Origin: Alphaproteobacteria bacterium
Lineage (GTDB): Bacteria > Pseudomonadota > Alphaproteobacteria > Rhodobacterales > Rhodobacteraceae
Direction: 5' to 3'
NCBI GenBank assembly: GCA_013151335.1
Contig: JAADIJ010000092.1
Coordinates: forward strand, 62,001 to 126,000
Length of the DNA stretch: 64,000 nt
Shown here: piece by piece, positions 1 through 9,475 of the stretch
Position numbering within the stretch: position 1 is the first letter of the stretch
Layout of the letters: each line of letters begins with the position of its first letter
Made by a program: the position numbers and the translations under genes
Notes under the pieces: generated by a model
Database searches by the model: none
Told to the model about the DNA's origin: nothing
What the model saw: the letters and a program-made list of their open reading frames with translations, nothing else

Positions 1-234
1 TGCTTCGGCGATGGTTTTAAGGCCGCCTGCCAATTGATGCTGGCCGTCAGACAGGCCTTGAACCGTGCGCCCCAGATCGTCCATCTGACGCAAAAGCGGC
101 GACGGAACCGTGTCGCGACGACCACCAAGGCGCAAGACCGCCAGCAGCAAAACCAGCAGCAGAGCGGCGACGACCGCCAGCCCCAACATCAAAGGATCGC
201 TGAAATCCAGTTGCGTTTCCCCGATTTTAATCAT
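1..234 (-). CDS. rmuC: DNA recombination protein RmuC, N-terminal part (truncated by window edge)
   Basis: Reading the minus strand from an ATG at 232-234 gives an open frame to the window edge (78 codons, no stop). It starts MIKIGETQLDF, then has one hydrophobic segment at about residues 18-36 (leucine/valine rich), then a polar stretch with MDDLGRTV followed by LSDGQHQLAGGL, which looks like the start of a coiled coil. One N-terminal membrane anchor followed by a coiled coil is the usual RmuC plan; the family restrains inversions and has a nuclease-like domain further on, which lies outside the window. Its ATG overlaps the mutL stop as ATGA, so the two are probably translationally coupled. 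The name rests on architecture and on the mutL neighbour, so it is moderately sure. Confidence 0.6.
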   Translation of the reverse strand, partial: MIKIGETQLDFSDPLMLGLAVVAALLLVLLLAVLRLGGRRDTVPSPLLRQMDDLGRTVQGLSDGQHQLAGGLKTIAEA

Positions 235-2066
235 GTGCGCCCAAACAGCCTTTCGATATCACTCAGCTTTAATTCCACATAGGTTGGACGCCCGTGATTG
301 CACTGGCCAGAGCTTGGCGTCGCCTCCATTTCGCGCAACAACGCGTTCATCTCATCGGCCTGCATGCGGCGACCCGAGCGGATCGAGCCATGACAGGCGA
401 CGCGGCTGAGAATGGCGTTAAGGCGCTCGCTGACAAGGCTGGTTTCGCCTTGGTCGTCCAACTCGTCAAGTATATCGCGCAGCATGTTTTCGCCGTTGAT
501 CCGGCCCAGTATTGCGGGTGTTTCGCGGATGCACACAGCACTACCGCCGAACGGTTCCAATGTTAGGCCGAGCTTGGTCAACTCTGGGGCCACGGCCAGC
601 AAGCGCGCGCAATCATTGGCGGAAAACTCAATGATTTCAGGGATTAGCAGGGCTTGCGCGCGCACCCCACTCGCCTCCATCTGTGCCTTGAGACGCTCAT
701 AAACCAGACGTTCATGCGCAGCATGTTGATCAACAATCACGATGCCATCCACTGTTTGCGCGATGATATAATTTTCATGAAGCTGCGCACGCGCCGCGCC
801 CAAAGGATGGGATTGCTCCACTGAAATCTGCTCAGGATCGTCGGGTTCAACCCGGCCATATTGGGCCTGAATTTCCGCAAATCCGGGCGCTTGGGAGGAA
901 GGGCGGATGATGTTGCCACCCGACTGCCGGTCCATTTGATAGATCGGCGCACCTCCCGAAGGCTCGGGCTGAAATGCGCCAAGAGTTGCAGTTGCAACCG
1001 TAGTTGAGGCGCGATGTCCCGCCTCCGCAAGCGCGTGGCGAAGGGCTGACACGATCAGACCGCGCGCCATTCCGGGATCACGAAACCGCACTTCGGCCTT
1101 GGCGGGGTGAACATTAACGTCCACCAGTTCAGGGGCGCATTCCAGAAAAAGCGCAACCGCCGGGTGGCGATCGCGGCTGAGAAAATCAGCGTAAGCCCCG
1201 CGTAATGCACCCACCAGCAGCTTGTCGCGCACGGGTCGTCCGTTCACAAACAGGAATTGCGCGACTGCGGCCCCGCGCGAATAAGTCGGCAAAGCGGCAT
1301 ATCCGGTCAGGCTGATCCCCTCGCGCGTCGCGTCGATCAGCAGCGCATTTTCAGCGAACTCTGCCCCCAAAATCTGCCGCAGACGGCCATGAAGCGCGTC
1401 GAATAAATCGCCGGTTTGCGCGTCACTGCGAAACGTAACCCGCCCCACCCCGCCTTTGGAGATATCGCTGAGGGTGAAGCTCACAAACGGTTCGGCCATG
1501 GCCAGACGGCGCACGATATCGCCGATTGCCTGCACTTCGGCGCGGTCGCTGCGCAGAAATTTCAGCCGCGCCGGTGTGGCATAAAAGAGATCGCGCAGCT
1601 CGACCACGGTACCCTGACCAAGCGCTGCTGGTCGCGGTTGGCTCATCTCGCCGCCATTGACCGTGATCATCGCCGCCGCCGTCGCCCCTCGGCTGCGCGA
1701 GGTGATACTCAAACGGCCAACCGCCCCCAGCGAGGGCAGCGCCTCGCCACGAAACCCGAAGGAATGAATGTTGAGCAGATCACTACCGTCGATCTTGGAG
1801 GTCGCGTGCCGCGCCAGCGCCAATTGCAACTGATCCTCAGGGATACCGCAACCGTCATCGGTCACCCGGATCAGGGTTTTGCCGCCATCCGCATAGGCGA
1901 TATCGACTCGGTTGGCACCCGCATCAAGCGCGTTTTCAATCAGTTCTTTGACGGCAGAGGCCGGACGCTCGACCACTTCGCCAGCGGCAATCCGGTTGAC
2001 GGCAGCCTCGCTCAATTGCCGGATCACCGGCATTGGCGGCTCTATATGGGGGTTCAACGCACTCAT
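231..2066 (-). CDS. mutL: DNA mismatch repair protein MutL
   Basis: MutL links mismatch recognition by MutS to strand removal. The N-terminal GHKL ATPase is intact: ELIENALDAGA near residue 45, DDGCGI near 70 and GFRGEAL near 105. The C-terminal third has DQHAAHERLVYE, which fits the DQHA(X)2E(X)4E metal-dependent endonuclease motif, plus ACHGSIRSG and CNHGRP, which complete the nicking site. This is the type found in bacteria without MutH, where MutL itself nicks the strand. Length (611 aa) is normal. Neither start has a clear Shine-Dalgarno: ATG 2066 is used here, and ATG 2033 (MPVIRQLSEAAV) is an equally good alternative. It lies 71 bp downstream of the M16 peptidase genes and overlaps rmuC by 4 nt. 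Confidence 0.97.
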   Translation of the reverse strand: MSALNPHIEPPMPVIRQLSEAAVNRIAAGEVVERPASAVKELIENALDAGANRVDIAYADGGKTLIRVTDDGCGIPEDQLQLALARHATSKIDGSDLLNIHSFGFRGEALPSLGAVGRLSITSRSRGATAAAMITVNGGEMSQPRPAALGQGTVVELRDLFYATPARLKFLRSDRAEVQAIGDIVRRLAMAEPFVSFTLSDISKGGVGRVTFRSDAQTGDLFDALHGRLRQILGAEFAENALLIDATREGISLTGYAALPTYSRGAAVAQFLFVNGRPVRDKLLVGALRGAYADFLSRDRHPAVALFLECAPELVDVNVHPAKAEVRFRDPGMARGLIVSALRHALAEAGHRASTTVATATLGAFQPEPSGGAPIYQMDRQSGGNIIRPSSQAPGFAEIQAQYGRVEPDDPEQISVEQSHPLGAARAQLHENYIIAQTVDGIVIVDQHAAHERLVYERLKAQMEASGVRAQALLIPEIIEFSANDCARLLAVAPELTKLGLTLEPFGGSAVCIRETPAILGRINGENMLRDILDELDDQGETSLVSERLNAILSRVACHGSIRSGRRMQADEMNALLREMEATPSSGQCNHGRPTYVELKLSDIERLFGRT

Positions 2067-2137
2067 ACCACAAGCGATAGCATGAGTTCAGGCGATTCGC
2101 ACCATGGCGCGGGTTGGAATTGCGGGTTGAAACCGCT

Positions 2138-3475
2138 TTAGTTGATATTCTCCATGCCTTCCGGCTGACCAACAACCACGATTCTCAGGTTCTCAGGCTT
2201 AAGCAAGCGTTTGGCCACCTTGGCCACATCCGCCAGTGTCACCGCATTAACCTTATCGTTCCGGGTCTTGATGTAAGAGCGCGGCAAATCATCAAGCTGC
2301 ATATTGACCAAAATACTGGCGATACGGCCATTACCGTCAAACCGCAAAGGATAGGCGCCGGTCAGGAATTTCTTGGCGGCGTCAAGCTCCTCGGCAGTGG
2401 CCCCGCCCTTGGCCATCTTGGCCCATTCCGCCTTGATCACATCAATCGCCTGCGCAATCCGGTCATTGGCCGAGGCCACCGAACCCATATAAAGCTCGGC
2501 CAAATCATAGCTGGCGAGATAGGTGTAAACGCCATAAGTCAGCCCGCGTTTCTCACGCACCTCCTTGGTGAGGCGCGAGGTGAACCCGCCGGCCCCAAAA
2601 ATCTGGTTCATCACGAAGGCCGCAAAAAACTCCGGGTCATCGCGTTTGATGCCCTTATGGCCAAACAGCGCCACCGATTGCGGCGTCGGCAGATCAACCA
2701 AAGTCACCCCGCCGGTCAAAGTGATCTTGGCATGGGGCGGCATGGGAGAGCCTTTGTCGGGCAAGCCACCAAGCAACTCGTCAAGCATCACGCCGAGTTC
2801 CTTGGGCGTCACATCCCCCACCGCCGACACGTAAAGGCGATCCTTGGCCATGGCGTTTTTGTAGGCCGTGACCAAGTCCGCGCGGGTCAGTTTATCAATG
2901 CTGGCGGTGGTCCCGGTCGAGGGCGTGGCGTAGGGGTGATTGCCGTAAGCAAGACGATCAAACGTTGCCGACGCGATCTCGTTTGGGTCTTTTTTATCGG
3001 CGGCGATGATAGAGATCACCTGCGCGCGCACCCTGTCGATGGCCACCTGATCAAAGCGCGGCGCCTCAATCGCTTTGCGCAACAACTCAAGCGCTGCGGG
3101 CTGGTTCTCGCGCAGGAATTTGGCGGAGATCTTAACCGTATCGGCACGGGCGCTAAAGGCAAAATCGGCGGCAAGCTCTTCGCGCGTGCGGCTAAATGCG
3201 GCGGCATCAAGATTGCCCGCCCCCTCCTCAAGCAGGCCCGACATCATATAGGTCGCCCCGCGTTTGCCCGGCAAATCCAGACTGGTGCCGCCTTTGAAAC
3301 GGATTTCAAGGGTGACGAACGGGATCGAATGCTCCTCAACCAGCCAAGCTTTTATGCCCCCCGGCGAGGTCACGTCTTGTATGTTCAACTCGGCCCGCAC
3401 AGGCAGCGCAGCCCCGATCATGAGGATCAATATTGCGGCGAAACGGATCACGGAGCGGGTCACAAAACGGTTCAT
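2138..3475 (-). CDS. M16 family peptidase-like protein, non-catalytic subunit
   Basis: A 445-aa secreted protein with a signal peptide ending near VRA-EL (residues 1-28), followed by the two-lobed M16 (pitrilysin/processing-peptidase) fold. The zinc motif HxxEH, expected where YMMSGLLEEG lies near residue 80, is missing, while the C-lobe signature REKRGLTYGVY is kept. This matches the inactive partner of an M16 heterodimer. Its ATG overlaps the stop of the upstream catalytic M16 gene (ATGA), with AGGAGG 8 nt before the start, so the two are probably made in equal amounts. Substrate is unknown; periplasmic degradation of peptides is the family-level expectation. Confidence 0.9.
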   Translation of the reverse strand: MNRFVTRSVIRFAAILILMIGAALPVRAELNIQDVTSPGGIKAWLVEEHSIPFVTLEIRFKGGTSLDLPGKRGATYMMSGLLEEGAGNLDAAAFSRTREELAADFAFSARADTVKISAKFLRENQPAALELLRKAIEAPRFDQVAIDRVRAQVISIIAADKKDPNEIASATFDRLAYGNHPYATPSTGTTASIDKLTRADLVTAYKNAMAKDRLYVSAVGDVTPKELGVMLDELLGGLPDKGSPMPPHAKITLTGGVTLVDLPTPQSVALFGHKGIKRDDPEFFAAFVMNQIFGAGGFTSRLTKEVREKRGLTYGVYTYLASYDLAELYMGSVASANDRIAQAIDVIKAEWAKMAKGGATAEELDAAKKFLTGAYPLRFDGNGRIASILVNMQLDDLPRSYIKTRNDKVNAVTLADVAKVAKRLLKPENLRIVVVGQPEGMENIN

Positions 3476-4827
3476 TGGGTAGCCTCCTGAGTGGACCGCA
3501 TTAACCAGCCAGTCACGGAATAATTAGGGTCAAACACCATCTTTGCGGCGGCCATGATGTCGTCCGCCGTCACCGATTGCAAAATGCCCGACCACGCGTC
3601 CACATCGTCAACCGTCAGGCCCGACGTCAGCGCCTCGCCATAGCTGCGTGCCAGGCCAGCCATATTATCTCGCGCATAAATGTCGGAGGCCCGTATCTGC
3701 GCCTTGATCCGCGCAAGCTGGTCGGGATCAACGCCGGTTTTCATGAAATTGGCGATCACCGCGTCCATCGCGTCCTCGGCTTTTCGCAACGAAACCCCGT
3801 CAACCGGCACCATCACCAAGCCAAAAGTCGATGGATCAAGCGACAAACCATCGTAAAAAGCCGTGGCTTGCAGTGCGATCTTTTGTTCCAGTTGCAGTTT
3901 TTGTCCCAGAACCGATGTCAGCCCGCTGCCACCCAAAACCTGCGCCAGCATCGACAAGGCGGCCGCCTGCTTTTGGTCGCCTGCATTGCGTTCGGGCGCG
4001 AGATAGGTGCGGATCACATAAGGCTGCGAGACGCGAGGGTCAGAAAATTTCAGCCGCCGAGCGGCCAATTGGGTCGGCTCCTGCGGGCGATGGCGCTTGG
4101 TAATACTGGGCGAGGGCTTTAATCCGCCGTAATATTTCTGCGCCAGCGCTTTCACTTCGGCGGGGTATACATCGCCAGCAACGATTAGAATCGCATTGTT
4201 AGGCGCGTAGTATTTCTTGTAAAATGCCAGCGCATCTTCACGCGTAAGTGCGCCAACTTCTTGTTTCCAACCAATAATAGGTCGCCCATAAGGGTGGTTG
4301 AGATAAAGAGCGGCTGCGCGCTGCTCGGAAAATTGCGCGCCGGGATTGTTGTCGGTGCGGGCATTACGCTCCTCTAAAACCACCGAGCGTTCGGTTTTGA
4401 CATCCTTGTCGCTGAGGATCAGGCCTTGCATCCGGTCGGCCTCCATCTTCATCATCAAGGCCAGACGATCGGACGCGACCCGCTGCCAATAGCCAGTATA
4501 ATCATAAGAGGTGAACGCGTTTTCAGAGCCGCCATTGGCCGAGACCACGCGAGAAAACTCGCCCGATTTCATGGTTTTCGTGCCCTTGAACATCAAATGT
4601 TCCAGCAGATGCGCGCTGCCGGTTTTGCCCGGCGCGTCATCGGCGGCACCGACCTTGTACCACACCATATGGGTCACCACCGGGGCGCGATGATCCTCGA
4701 CCACGACCACGTCCATACCGTTTTTAAGCGTGAACGTGGTCACGTTATCAGCGGCGGCAAAGGCGAGAGATGGCAGGGTCAGGGAAATGAATGTGGCGGC
4801 AATGGCGAGTTTTTGGCAAATACGCAT
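3472..4827 (-). CDS. M16 family zinc metallopeptidase, catalytic subunit
   Basis: Secreted M16 peptidase with the zinc-binding, catalytic motif HLLEH (SAHLLEHLMFKGT) followed about 75 residues later by an acidic region with ERSVVLEERNAR, which supplies the third ligand. The chosen start at 4827 gives a classic signal peptide (MRICQKLAIAATF...AFA-AAD) and has GGAG 7 nt upstream. Longer starts at ATG 4869 and GTG 4884 are open, but they place a polar stretch before the signal peptide. It overlaps the non-catalytic M16 gene by 4 nt. The pair probably forms a periplasmic heterodimer like the mitochondrial processing peptidase core. Confidence 0.93.
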   Translation of the reverse strand: MRICQKLAIAATFISLTLPSLAFAAADNVTTFTLKNGMDVVVVEDHRAPVVTHMVWYKVGAADDAPGKTGSAHLLEHLMFKGTKTMKSGEFSRVVSANGGSENAFTSYDYTGYWQRVASDRLALMMKMEADRMQGLILSDKDVKTERSVVLEERNARTDNNPGAQFSEQRAAALYLNHPYGRPIIGWKQEVGALTREDALAFYKKYYAPNNAILIVAGDVYPAEVKALAQKYYGGLKPSPSITKRHRPQEPTQLAARRLKFSDPRVSQPYVIRTYLAPERNAGDQKQAAALSMLAQVLGGSGLTSVLGQKLQLEQKIALQATAFYDGLSLDPSTFGLVMVPVDGVSLRKAEDAMDAVIANFMKTGVDPDQLARIKAQIRASDIYARDNMAGLARSYGEALTSGLTVDDVDAWSGILQSVTADDIMAAAKMVFDPNYSVTGWLMRSTQEATQ

Positions 4828-4946
4828 TCGGGCACTCCAGGCGAGGTCTTTGGGTTGAGAATTAGGCATGTATCCCCCCAACACAAGCGCGAAAACGAAC
4901 TTGTGACCAAACGTGGCGAAACTTGGCTGATCCTTGAAAATCGCTG

Positions 4947-5477
4947 CTATTTGGCCGTGTCAGGCGGAGCTGCGGAGGTGCGAACTCCCAGTCGACGCAG
5001 GCGTTTTAGCTCGCGGTAACGATCCAGCGTTTGCGGCTGGTAAGCGCTGAAATAGACGGTGGTGCCAAACAAACGCTCCAACAATTTCCCGCGATGTTTG
5101 CTGCGAAACTCGCGATCCTCTGTGGCCAGCACGCTGCGAATATCGCCGGCAACACCGTAGCGCGAGGTCACATTGATCAGCCCGAGATCACTGCGCGGCA
5201 CCCCAGCGCGCGTCATCTGTTTGGGGCTGCCACCCAGAGCGGCGGCAGCATCCAACAGCGGAGTGGGGTCGGTGATATTGGCGCTACCCGGCGTTGGCGC
5301 GGGCAGGTTGGTGTAGGATTTGGGTTGGGTCAGGGTCTTGGTTGGCAGGATGGTAAACTCGTCGGGTCCACTGCCCGAAGCGCGCAGGTTCATCAACCCG
5401 CCCTCTTTCTTGGCGCAGGCAGACAAAGCAACGGTCGCCGCCAGCAACACCACGATCATCGGTTTAACCGTTATCAT
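4947..5477 (-). CDS. DUF3035 lipoprotein, BamF-type
   Basis: A 176-aa lipoprotein: short hydrophobic signal and lipobox LSAC with the cysteine near residue 21, then a proline-rich middle (LPAPTPGSANITDP) and a basic helical C-terminus (RYRELKRLRRLG). A Shine-Dalgarno GGAGG precedes the ATG. The composition and the lspA neighbour fit the DUF3035 family, named from memory as the alphaproteobacterial BamF subunit of the outer-membrane beta-barrel assembly machine. The mature part has no catalytic motif. It lies 49 bp downstream of lspA, whose product would process its signal peptide. Family assignment is fairly sure; the BamF role is known for relatives only. Confidence 0.75.
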   Translation of the reverse strand: MITVKPMIVVLLAATVALSACAKKEGGLMNLRASGSGPDEFTILPTKTLTQPKSYTNLPAPTPGSANITDPTPLLDAAAALGGSPKQMTRAGVPRSDLGLINVTSRYGVAGDIRSVLATEDREFRSKHRGKLLERLFGTTVYFSAYQPQTLDRYRELKRLRRLGVRTSAAPPDTAK

Positions 5478-5526
5478 TCAATCCTCCAACACCCCAGCGA
5501 GGGGTCTTGCCCCCTTATCGCCCGGC

Positions 5527-6009
5527 TCAGCCCTCGTTGTCCAGTTTATTGGATGTCAGGACAAGCCCGAAAGCACCTAAAAAGATCACAACGTCGGCGA
5601 TATTGAACGCATATGGGTTTTTCAGGCCACAGCATGCGACGTTCAAAAAGTCCGCAACCGCGCCGTATATCACCCGATCAAGCGCGTTACCGATCGCGCC
5701 GCCAACCACCAAAGCGGCCCAAAACACCCCGATCGGACTGGTCAACTTGCGCGCCCAATTGATCAGCCAAACGGATATCCCCAGCGATAGAACGACCAAA
5801 ACCCAGCGCATGATTTCGGTGCCATTGGCAAACAGACCGAAATTCACCCCCTGATTCCAGGCAATGCTGAAGTTAACGTAAGGCGGATAAACCGCGATAT
5901 ACCCCAGATTTTTGAGGTCCATCCACTGCACCACCAGCCATTTCGTGCTTTGGTCAAGCAGCAACACCACGGCAGCAATAACGAGCAGTTTTGTCAGTCT
6001 AGCATCCAT
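5527..6009 (-). CDS. lspA: Lipoprotein signal peptidase (signal peptidase II)
   Basis: LspA cleaves the signal peptide of diacylglyceryl-prolipoproteins in the inner membrane. The 160-aa protein has four hydrophobic segments and the two conserved blocks with the catalytic aspartates: GGAIGNALDRV...GAVADFLN and FNIADVVI. N-terminal LLLDQSTKW is the usual family start region. AGAGG lies about 9 nt before ATG 6009. It sits between purH (13 bp gap) and the BamF-type lipoprotein gene on the same strand, so it is probably one transcript. Confidence 0.97.
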   Translation of the reverse strand: MDARLTKLLVIAAVVLLLDQSTKWLVVQWMDLKNLGYIAVYPPYVNFSIAWNQGVNFGLFANGTEIMRWVLVVLSLGISVWLINWARKLTSPIGVFWAALVVGGAIGNALDRVIYGAVADFLNVACCGLKNPYAFNIADVVIFLGAFGLVLTSNKLDNEG

Positions 6010-6022
6010 ACTTATCGACCTC

Positions 6023-7615
6023 TCAGTGACGAAAATGCCGCATTCCGGTGAACACCATCGCCAAGCCCGCCTCGTCCGCCGCGGCGATCACCTCGGCATC
6101 TCGCAATGAGCCTCCGGGCTGGATCACAGCGGTCGCACCGGCCTCTGCCGCCGATAACAGCCCATCGGCAAACGGGAAAAACGCGTCCGACGCCACCACC
6201 GAGCCGATGGTCAAAGGCGCTTGCAAACCCAGCGCCTTGGCCATGTCCTGCGATTTTCGGGCCGCAATGCGCGAACTGTCAACGCGGCTCATCTGTCCGG
6301 CACCGATACCGACGGTGGCCTGATCCTTGACGTAAATAATGGCGTTGGATTTGACATGTTTAGCCACACGCCACGCAAACAAAAGATCGCCAAGCTCGGC
6401 CTCGGTGGGCGCGCGCTTGGTCACCGTGCGCAAATCCTCTAGCGAAAGCCGCCCATTATCGCGATCCTGCACCAGATATCCGCCCGAGACCTGTCGCCAA
6501 GTGCGCGCGCGCGTGGTCACATCGGGCAGACCGCCGGTGGTCAGCAGGCGTAAATTGCGCTTGGCCGAGAACACCTCTTTGGCCTCGTCGGTGGCGTCAG
6601 GCGCGATCACTACCTCGGTAAACACATTGACGATCTCGCGCGCGGTTTGCCCGTCAAGCACACCGTTCAGCGCGACAATTCCGCCAAAAGCCGAGGTCTG
6701 ATCACATTGAAAAGCGCTCTGATACGCCTCGATGAACGAGGCACCACGCGCGACACCGCACGGATTGGCGTGCTTGATAATCGCAACCGCCGGACCATTA
6801 TCGGGAGCAAACTCGGCCACCAGCTCAAACGCCGCATCGGTGTCATTAAAATTGTTGTACGAAAGCTCTTTACCCTGCCATTGCCGTGCCGTGGCCACAC
6901 CTGCACGCACCTCGCCAGACGTGTAAAACGCCGCCGTCTGGTGGGGGTTTTCGCCATATCGCAGCGTTTGCGCCAAGGTGCCTGCCACCGCCTGACGCCG
7001 TGGGGCCGCCACATCCAGCGCGCCCGAAAACCAGTTGGAAACCGCCGCATCATAGGCCGCCGTGCGCCCGTAAGCCGTCAGCGCCAACTGCTGACGATAG
7101 GCGTAAGAGGTCGCTCCATCATGGGCCTCAAGCTCTGAAAGCAGAGCCGCGTAATCCTCAACATCCACCACCACATTAACGAATTGGTGGTTCTTGGCCG
7201 CAGCCCGGATCATCGCCGGACCACCAATGTCGATATTCTCGATACAGGTCGCATAATCAGCGCCTTTGGCCACAGTTTCTTCAAACGGATAGAGGTTTAC
7301 CACCAGCAAATCGATGGCCTCAATCCCGTGTTGCTCCATCGCGCTCAGATGTTCGGCATTGTCGCGCAAGGCCAAAAGTCCGCCGTGAACGCCGGGATGC
7401 AGGGTTTTCACACGCCCATCCATCATCTCGGGAAAACCAGTGAGATCAGAGACATCGCGCACACTTACGCCCGCATCGCGCAGCATGCCCGCACTTCCCC
7501 CCGTTGACAAAACCTCAATCCCGCGCGCGCTAAGCGCCTGCGCCAATTCAACCAGCCCGGTCTTGTCAGACACAGACAGCAATGCGCGCCGCACCGGCAC
7601 CAGATTATCAGCCAT
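6023..7615 (-). CDS. purH: Bifunctional purine biosynthesis protein PurH (AICAR formyltransferase / IMP cyclohydrolase)
   Basis: Catalyses the last two steps of IMP synthesis. The N-terminal MGS-like cyclohydrolase domain (about residues 1-150) begins [17 protein letters not shown] and contains STGGSA and DGRVKTLHP. The C-terminal transformylase domain has the KHANPCGVA motif near residue 270. At 530 aa the length is standard, and it ends in the usual [15 protein letters not shown] lies about 9 nt before the start. It is 18 bp downstream of the heparinase-like gene. Confidence 0.98.
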   Translation of the reverse strand: MADNLVPVRRALLSVSDKTGLVELAQALSARGIEVLSTGGSAGMLRDAGVSVRDVSDLTGFPEMMDGRVKTLHPGVHGGLLALRDNAEHLSAMEQHGIEAIDLLVVNLYPFEETVAKGADYATCIENIDIGGPAMIRAAAKNHQFVNVVVDVEDYAALLSELEAHDGATSYAYRQQLALTAYGRTAAYDAAVSNWFSGALDVAAPRRQAVAGTLAQTLRYGENPHQTAAFYTSGEVRAGVATARQWQGKELSYNNFNDTDAAFELVAEFAPDNGPAVAIIKHANPCGVARGASFIEAYQSAFQCDQTSAFGGIVALNGVLDGQTAREIVNVFTEVVIAPDATDEAKEVFSAKRNLRLLTTGGLPDVTTRARTWRQVSGGYLVQDRDNGRLSLEDLRTVTKRAPTEAELGDLLFAWRVAKHVKSNAIIYVKDQATVGIGAGQMSRVDSSRIAARKSQDMAKALGLQAPLTIGSVVASDAFFPFADGLLSAAEAGATAVIQPGGSLRDAEVIAAADEAGLAMVFTGMRHFRH

Positions 7616-7633
7616 GAAACAGATTTCCTTTTG

Positions 7634-9460
7634 TCAAACCATCGCCAGCGGATCGCCTTCGGCAATATCGCGCACATGCCGGTTGCCGTCCTGTACACGC
7701 GCCAAAGTCCAACTGACCTGGCTGGAGTAATCCATAACCGTGTCAGATAAAACGATCTGTTTTGTCGCGCGTGGCCGCAAACGCCCGCTTTCCAGATAAA
7801 CACTTTCCTCCAGCGCAATTTTGGCGCTGCCGTGATGGCGAAAAACCCAGACCTCGCCGCTTTTAAGCACCAGCGACACGGCAGTACCGCCAAGATCGAC
7901 AGTGGCGCTGACATCCGGGTGAAGGTGAAACCGCACGTCAAACTGAACTCCGCGCATAGCCGTACGGTTCATCATATCCTCAAACGTGATGCGATCAGTT
8001 TCCGACAAAGCGCCTAGCGTATCCTCGCCATGCAGGCCCCGCCCGTCGAGCGACAGATCAAGCCGGCGCACATGCAACAACCCGTGGGTGCGCGCATACC
8101 CGTTATGGGTCGCCGAGACCGAGCTGCCGTTCAGATTGCTCGCGGGTTGCGCCAGCACCTCTTTGGGACCGTCAACCAGCAGATCGTCCATCCCCAAAGC
8201 CGGGCCAAACCGCGACGAGGAAAACCCCGAAATCGACAAGGTGGAATGAGAGGCGGTCGAGCGCGCGGCCCGGCGCCACTCCTCGCCAAACTCGTTACCA
8301 GAGCCGCAATTGACGATAATCGGCCGCCGCCCGGAGGTCATCTCAAACCCCAGCGTGCTGGCATGGGCATTCACCGAATGGGTCGTGGCGGGAGGCGAGC
8401 TTGCGTCCATCACAATGCTGGTGCGCCCCGCCGAAAGCCGCCCATAGCCCATCGCAAGACCAGAATTTCCGCTCGCGCGCACCCCGGAGGAGGCCAGCGC
8501 GAGGTCAAGTCGACCCTCCGCCCCCCTGCCGCCGCCATGAAACCGCGCCAGCGAGCCGTCGGAATGGCGCAGGCTGCGCAAAGTCGGCGCAATGCGCTCT
8601 ATCGCCAGTAAATGCTGACGCTCTGCCATCTTTCCGTCTTCGCTCAACGCGGCGGCAGCCCATGTCAAAAGGGTAAACGCCTCGGTCAATTCCTCGGGAT
8701 TGCGCGTGGGAATTCCGCCCTCGGCATCAATCCGGCGCGCACATTCATCGCCCACCGCGCGCATGGCAGGCCCAACCAGATGCGACGATCCCTCAAGCGC
8801 GAGGCCCGCGTAAATCAACCCGGTCAGCGACTCAAATCGCGGCAAGCCCGCCGGGGCAGAGTGCCAGCGGCGGCGCAGAAAATTGGTCTGACGGGCGAGA
8901 TTGCGAAAAAACCGATCGGCCTCGTCCTTGCTCAGACCTTTAAGCATGAAAACCGCTTGATTTATCCAGCGAATGATCCGCCGACCGGCAAGTTCCGGCA
9001 CCCAGCCATTGCCGTAACCGCGCCCGTAATGCTCGATCCACTCGATCAACCAGCGCTGCGCCAGATCGCGCGAGGCCGAGGTGCCGACCGCTGCCAGATC
9101 ATCAAGCCAAGCAAAGCCGTGCAATTGCGCCTCAAACGAGGCCGAAGGGCGCTCGATATCCCAGATTGACACACCCGGAGCCTCGACCAGAAAACCCGCA
9201 AACAGGTAGTTTCCAGCCATCAGTTGATGACCGCGCGCATAAGAGCCGATGGTTTTGGGTTCGGGCTGGGACACAAAAGCGGTGACTGGTCGGGCGATGC
9301 CGCCAAGCCGCGCGGCAAAGCGATTGAGCAAGCGATCTCGCGCCAACTCAAACCGCGCGCCAAGCAGCTTTCGGGCCAGGGTTGCATCCTTCATCGCGGC
9401 GCTATTGTTCCTTGAGAGTACGTTTGGCGCGAGCATAATCACCGCTTGGCGAACTGTCAC
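7634..9460 (-). CDS. Heparinase II/III family protein
   Basis: A protein of up to 608 aa with an N-terminal alpha-helical toroid part (tryptophan and arginine rich, e.g. RRIIRWINQAVFML) and a C-terminal beta-sandwich heparinase II/III-like domain (from about residue 330; SRFGPALGMDD, RFHLHPDVSATVDL). Known relatives are polysaccharide lyases, but the substrate of this bacterial branch between rsmB and purH is not established. No signal peptide is evident at any of the starts. GTG 9460 has no good ribosome site; ATG 9436 and ATG 9394 (AAGGAA about 15 nt upstream) are alternatives. It lies 15 bp after rsmB. Confidence 0.88.
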   Translation of the reverse strand: MTVRQAVIMLAPNVLSRNNSAAMKDATLARKLLGARFELARDRLLNRFAARLGGIARPVTAFVSQPEPKTIGSYARGHQLMAGNYLFAGFLVEAPGVSIWDIERPSASFEAQLHGFAWLDDLAAVGTSASRDLAQRWLIEWIEHYGRGYGNGWVPELAGRRIIRWINQAVFMLKGLSKDEADRFFRNLARQTNFLRRRWHSAPAGLPRFESLTGLIYAGLALEGSSHLVGPAMRAVGDECARRIDAEGGIPTRNPEELTEAFTLLTWAAAALSEDGKMAERQHLLAIERIAPTLRSLRHSDGSLARFHGGGRGAEGRLDLALASSGVRASGNSGLAMGYGRLSAGRTSIVMDASSPPATTHSVNAHASTLGFEMTSGRRPIIVNCGSGNEFGEEWRRAARSTASHSTLSISGFSSSRFGPALGMDDLLVDGPKEVLAQPASNLNGSSVSATHNGYARTHGLLHVRRLDLSLDGRGLHGEDTLGALSETDRITFEDMMNRTAMRGVQFDVRFHLHPDVSATVDLGGTAVSLVLKSGEVWVFRHHGSAKIALEESVYLESGRLRPRATKQIVLSDTVMDYSSQVSWTLARVQDGNRHVRDIAEGDPLAMV

Positions 9461-9475
9461 CCGGTCATTGCGGTT

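Noticed and set aside
2114-3490. Long plus-strand ORF (458 aa)
   Set aside because: Exactly antisense to the M16 gene, rich in Arg/His/Gly as expected for a shadow frame, no family match.
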